A DNA stretch of 64,000 nt from Bordetella parapertussis (GTDB taxonomy: Bacteria; Bacteroidota; Bacteroidia; Chitinophagales; Chitinophagaceae). The notes beneath the pieces are model-generated. The model was given only the letters and a program-made list of their open reading frames with translations, did not search any database and was not told where the DNA came from. The stretch covers positions 1 through 64,000 of the forward strand of contig CALQJX020000019.1 in assembly GCA_943331005.2 (NCBI GenBank), read 5' to 3'. Position 1 is the stretch's first letter; every line of letters starts with the position of its first letter. Positions 61,798-64,000 of the stretch are shown here, in pieces. The translations under genes and the position numbers were made by a program.

Positions 61798-63747
61798 TCA
61801 ATTAAAACCTAATCTGCGGGAGGGTGCATATTTGCGGAAAGCTGCTATGTCCAGTTCTGCCTGACGAACTTTTATTGCCAGATTTTTCACCTGCACTTCT
61901 ATCAGTTCTGACCGGTTTGTGATGTTTACTTTCAGAAAGTTGAGCGACTGGTATTCCCTGCGAATATTCGATTCCAGCTGTAGACGGATCTTTGCCACCT
62001 CCTCGCTTACTTTTTGCATCCCTTCATTGATCCTATAGGTGTCTGGTATATAAACAAAACCTGCAGACATCTGTCTGCGCCACGACATAAGTACCTGTTC
62101 AAACGCAGGCCCTATACCCGGCACCTTGGTTGTTGCCAGTCTGGATAGGTGTGCCGCATGCCTGATGCCACTGTTATACAAAGCACTTTTCTTGGCTGGC
62201 CCTATAGACGGTATGGTATGCTCTTCAATATCGAATGCTCGCAGATAGTCATCCAGCTGTTCGTTATAAAGAACCTCTTCCATGGCCTTCTTTCGTCTTT
62301 CCAGCTCATCAGGCAATCGCCTGAAATCATGTATCAACCGCTGCAGATTATCCATCCCTTTGTTGTAGGCAGGCAGGTCTTGGGGAGATTCATTCTCGCG
62401 TATCATACGCTGCATATTGGTGCGCAGTGCTACAAGAGCATTTGTTCTTGTTTTCATTTCCTCCTGCAGTAGTTTCACCCATCCCGACCATCGGGACACA
62501 TAAACTGCAGCAAATACAAAAACTGCTGAAATAGCAGGGTAAAAAGGGAAGAAACAAATGGCAATTATTACAAGCAACAGAAATACCCAGCTTCTTTTCT
62601 TTGCAGCGCCTGTTATACTTGCAGGTACTGGATTGGGTGTAATACCGGCAGCAATATTTTCGATATTAAGCTTTTTAAATACTAAAGGCTCCGGTCTGAA
62701 GCCATTGATGAACTGTTCAATATTGCCCAATACTGTATTGGCCTGAAAGTAACTATCATCCAGAAAATACATGATACCCTTATTCTTTCTGAACCAGCAC
62801 CACGGACATTCCTGCATGCCGGCAGGGTAGGTATGCAGTGTAGATACCGAACAGGTAACCATGTTCTTCAGCAATCCATCAAGTTCCATTATCCATTCCG
62901 ATGGTGTTGGGCGTTCATCGTGCTCAAAGGCTCTGTGGAATAAACCAACAAGACCTTGCGGAAGGTCTGATATGTTGAAACTATCGGGTGGAGGTTGTAA
63001 TTTCTTCTTTGTATTCTCCAGCGAATAGGCAAACTGCCGCTGCCTTATAGCTGTTTCCTCATCTATATCTGCAGCACCTTTGTGCCTGCCTGCAAAAGGA
63101 TGCCTGCCTAGAAATAATAATTGAAAAATGAGTACGGCCAATGAGAAATCATCTGTATTTACAGTTCTGATTACGTTCTCAAAAGTGCTTTTCTTCAACA
63201 ACTCGGGTGGGGTATACCGGGGTACACCCACCTCACAGAAATAGTAATCATCATTATGCCTTACCTGAAACGAGTCGCAATCTATAAAAGCTGCCAGACC
63301 AGATGCGGAGATGAGAATATTCCCTTCATTAACATCTCCCACCACCAAACTTGCTTCATGTAGTTTATGAAAAGCGGTAGCAATGTTTCGGGCTACATGC
63401 ACGAGAAAGTTATAGCCTTTATCATGAAACATCTTCTTTCGATCCATGGGGCTAAAGACATGGTGCAGAGGTACATAGCCCTGCAATTTCTTCATCACAA
63501 AACCAGCAGTTTCACCTTTGTCGTCTTTCACCACATCTATTGGCCAGGCTGCGTAGGCCTCTATAGTAGGGCTATGCATGGCTACCATGTGCAGCAGCTT
63601 TTTTTGTTTGGCCGGTGTTAGTGGTTCATTATATTGCTTTAGTACCAGGTCTCTCTGGCGCTGCAATTCATACACGCTTCCTTCGCCGCCCTTGCCCAGT
63701 TCGCGCCCGGTAGTATATGTTTCATTATTTAGACCTGTGAAAATCAT
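61798..63747 (-). CDS. Serine/threonine-type kinase with transmembrane and helix-hairpin-helix domains (YegI-like)
   Basis: 649 residues. Kinase-like domain ~1-275: glycine loop GKGGEGSVYEL, Lys in LVLKQYN, catalytic loop VVGDVNEGNILI (Asp, Asn) and metal Asp in AAFIDCDSFQV, then TPPELLK. A short zinc-ribbon-like segment follows (ATCS...MQECPWCWF, ~300-320), two close hydrophobic segments ~385-425, a helical region with coiled-coil character and a helix-hairpin-helix region (IPSIGPAKKSALYNSGIRHA; VPGIGPAFEQVLMSW) ~515-565. This layout matches the kinases of YegIKL/TerY-phosphorylation triads. It overlaps the PP2C-like gene by 4 nt (ATGA). Target protein unknown. Confidence 0.85.
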   Translation of the reverse strand: MIFTGLNNETYTTGRELGKGGEGSVYELQRQRDLVLKQYNEPLTPAKQKKLLHMVAMHSPTIEAYAAWPIDVVKDDKGETAGFVMKKLQGYVPLHHVFSPMDRKKMFHDKGYNFLVHVARNIATAFHKLHEASLVVGDVNEGNILISASGLAAFIDCDSFQVRHNDDYYFCEVGVPRYTPPELLKKSTFENVIRTVNTDDFSLAVLIFQLLFLGRHPFAGRHKGAADIDEETAIRQRQFAYSLENTKKKLQPPPDSFNISDLPQGLVGLFHRAFEHDERPTPSEWIMELDGLLKNMVTCSVSTLHTYPAGMQECPWCWFRKNKGIMYFLDDSYFQANTVLGNIEQFINGFRPEPLVFKKLNIENIAAGITPNPVPASITGAAKKRSWVFLLLVIIAICFFPFYPAISAVFVFAAVYVSRWSGWVKLLQEEMKTRTNALVALRTNMQRMIRENESPQDLPAYNKGMDNLQRLIHDFRRLPDELERRKKAMEEVLYNEQLDDYLRAFDIEEHTIPSIGPAKKSALYNSGIRHAAHLSRLATTKVPGIGPAFEQVLMSWRRQMSAGFVYIPDTYRINEGMQKVSEEVAKIRLQLESNIRREYQSLNFLKVNITNRSELIEVQVKNLAIKVRQAELDIAAFRKYAPSRRLGFN

Positions 63748-64000
63748 CCTTTAAGTCTGGTAGCCAGGAAAAGGGTTTTATCATCATCCGTACGTTCATT
63801 GATCTGAGTGCTGTCCAGGTATTCAGCCAGTCTTTTGTTCAGCAGTTCTGTTTTATCAGCACTATCGGCCATCCGCAGCAACCTGAAAAGGCTGGTAAAA
63901 AAAGGAGCATGAACACTTTGGCTTTCCATATTCAGGGTCAGCATTTGCAGCCCGTCAGTAAAAATTGCCAGTTCATCAATGCCTTCGTCCAGTATCACCA
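63744..64000 (-). CDS. PP2C-type protein phosphatase, C-terminal part (cut by window end)
   Basis: The final ~85 codons are in the window; the gene continues past position 64000. The visible end (LAIFTDGLQMLTLNMESQSV to RTDDDKTLFLATRLKG) has the IFTDG and DDDKT motifs of PP2C phosphatases, where the Asp residues bind catalytic metals. Its stop overlaps the kinase ATG, so phosphatase and kinase are translationally coupled, as in YegK/YegI or TerY-P triads. A vWA (TerY/YegL) gene would be expected just upstream but is outside the window. Confidence 0.75.
   Translation of the reverse strand, partial: VILDEGIDELAIFTDGLQMLTLNMESQSVHAPFFTSLFRLLRMADSADKTELLNKRLAEYLDSTQINERTDDDKTLFLATRLKG

Overview
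The window looks like a chromosome segment of a Bacteroidota bacterium, probably from the Chitinophagales/Chitinophagaceae side of the phylum. Evidence: two proteins end in type IX secretion (T9SS) type-A sorting domains; there is a gliding-type ABC ATPase (GldA); Bacteroidota-type families are present (DUF1573, DUF4199, LytS/LytTR pair, EGF-like lipoprotein); and Bacteroidota -7 promoter boxes (TAnnTTTG) lie directly in front of many genes. No tRNA, rRNA, CRISPR array, insertion sequence or prophage was seen.

Layout. 0-5 kb: partial exported protein, J-domain/KTSC protein, phosphopantetheinyl transferase, fabG, class A penicillin-binding protein. 5-10.7 kb: one minus-strand run of eight closely packed genes, fdhD - small conserved protein - ECF sigma - anti-sigma - Spy/CpxP-like sensor - MbnP-like - MbnH-like di-haem peroxidase - YHYH protein with a T9SS tail. 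This is the most interesting locus: a possible metal (copper) responsive envelope system. 10.7-12.1 kb: Nudix hydrolase and ubiE/menG. 12.1-26.1 kb: a 477-bp AT-rich leader and a single 13.5-kb gene for a 4491-residue secreted protein with two beta-helix regions and 13 bacterial-Ig-like repeats, ten of them in perfect 73-residue register. 26-37 kb: housekeeping genes (lpxK, purC, pyk, rluF), tyrosine catabolism (hmgA-hpd), a tandem pair of small paralogous exported proteins and a GH125 mannosidase. 37-49 kb: envelope and signalling genes (ECF sigma/anti-sigma, LytS/LytTR, WYL regulator, a second histidine kinase with a likely 3' frameshift), plus a DegT-fold enzyme whose PLP lysine is a histidine. 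49-61.8 kb: anmK, dihydrofolate-reductase-like protein, GT-C-like membrane protein, thiL, gldA, methyltransferase, adenine deaminase, group-3 truncated haemoglobin, xerD, GNAT and SDR enzymes. 61.8-64 kb: a kinase with helix-hairpin-helix domain overlapping the 3' end of a PP2C phosphatase gene, i.e. part of a YegI/YegK or TerY-phosphorylation-triad type module cut by the window end.

Recurring theme: at ten genes the TAnnTTTG box ends only 3-10 nt before the start codon, so these transcripts should be leaderless or nearly so. This pattern was also used to choose start codons (several apparent upstream TTG/GTG starts overlap the promoter box and were rejected). All functions are inferred from sequence motifs read by eye; no database search was run.
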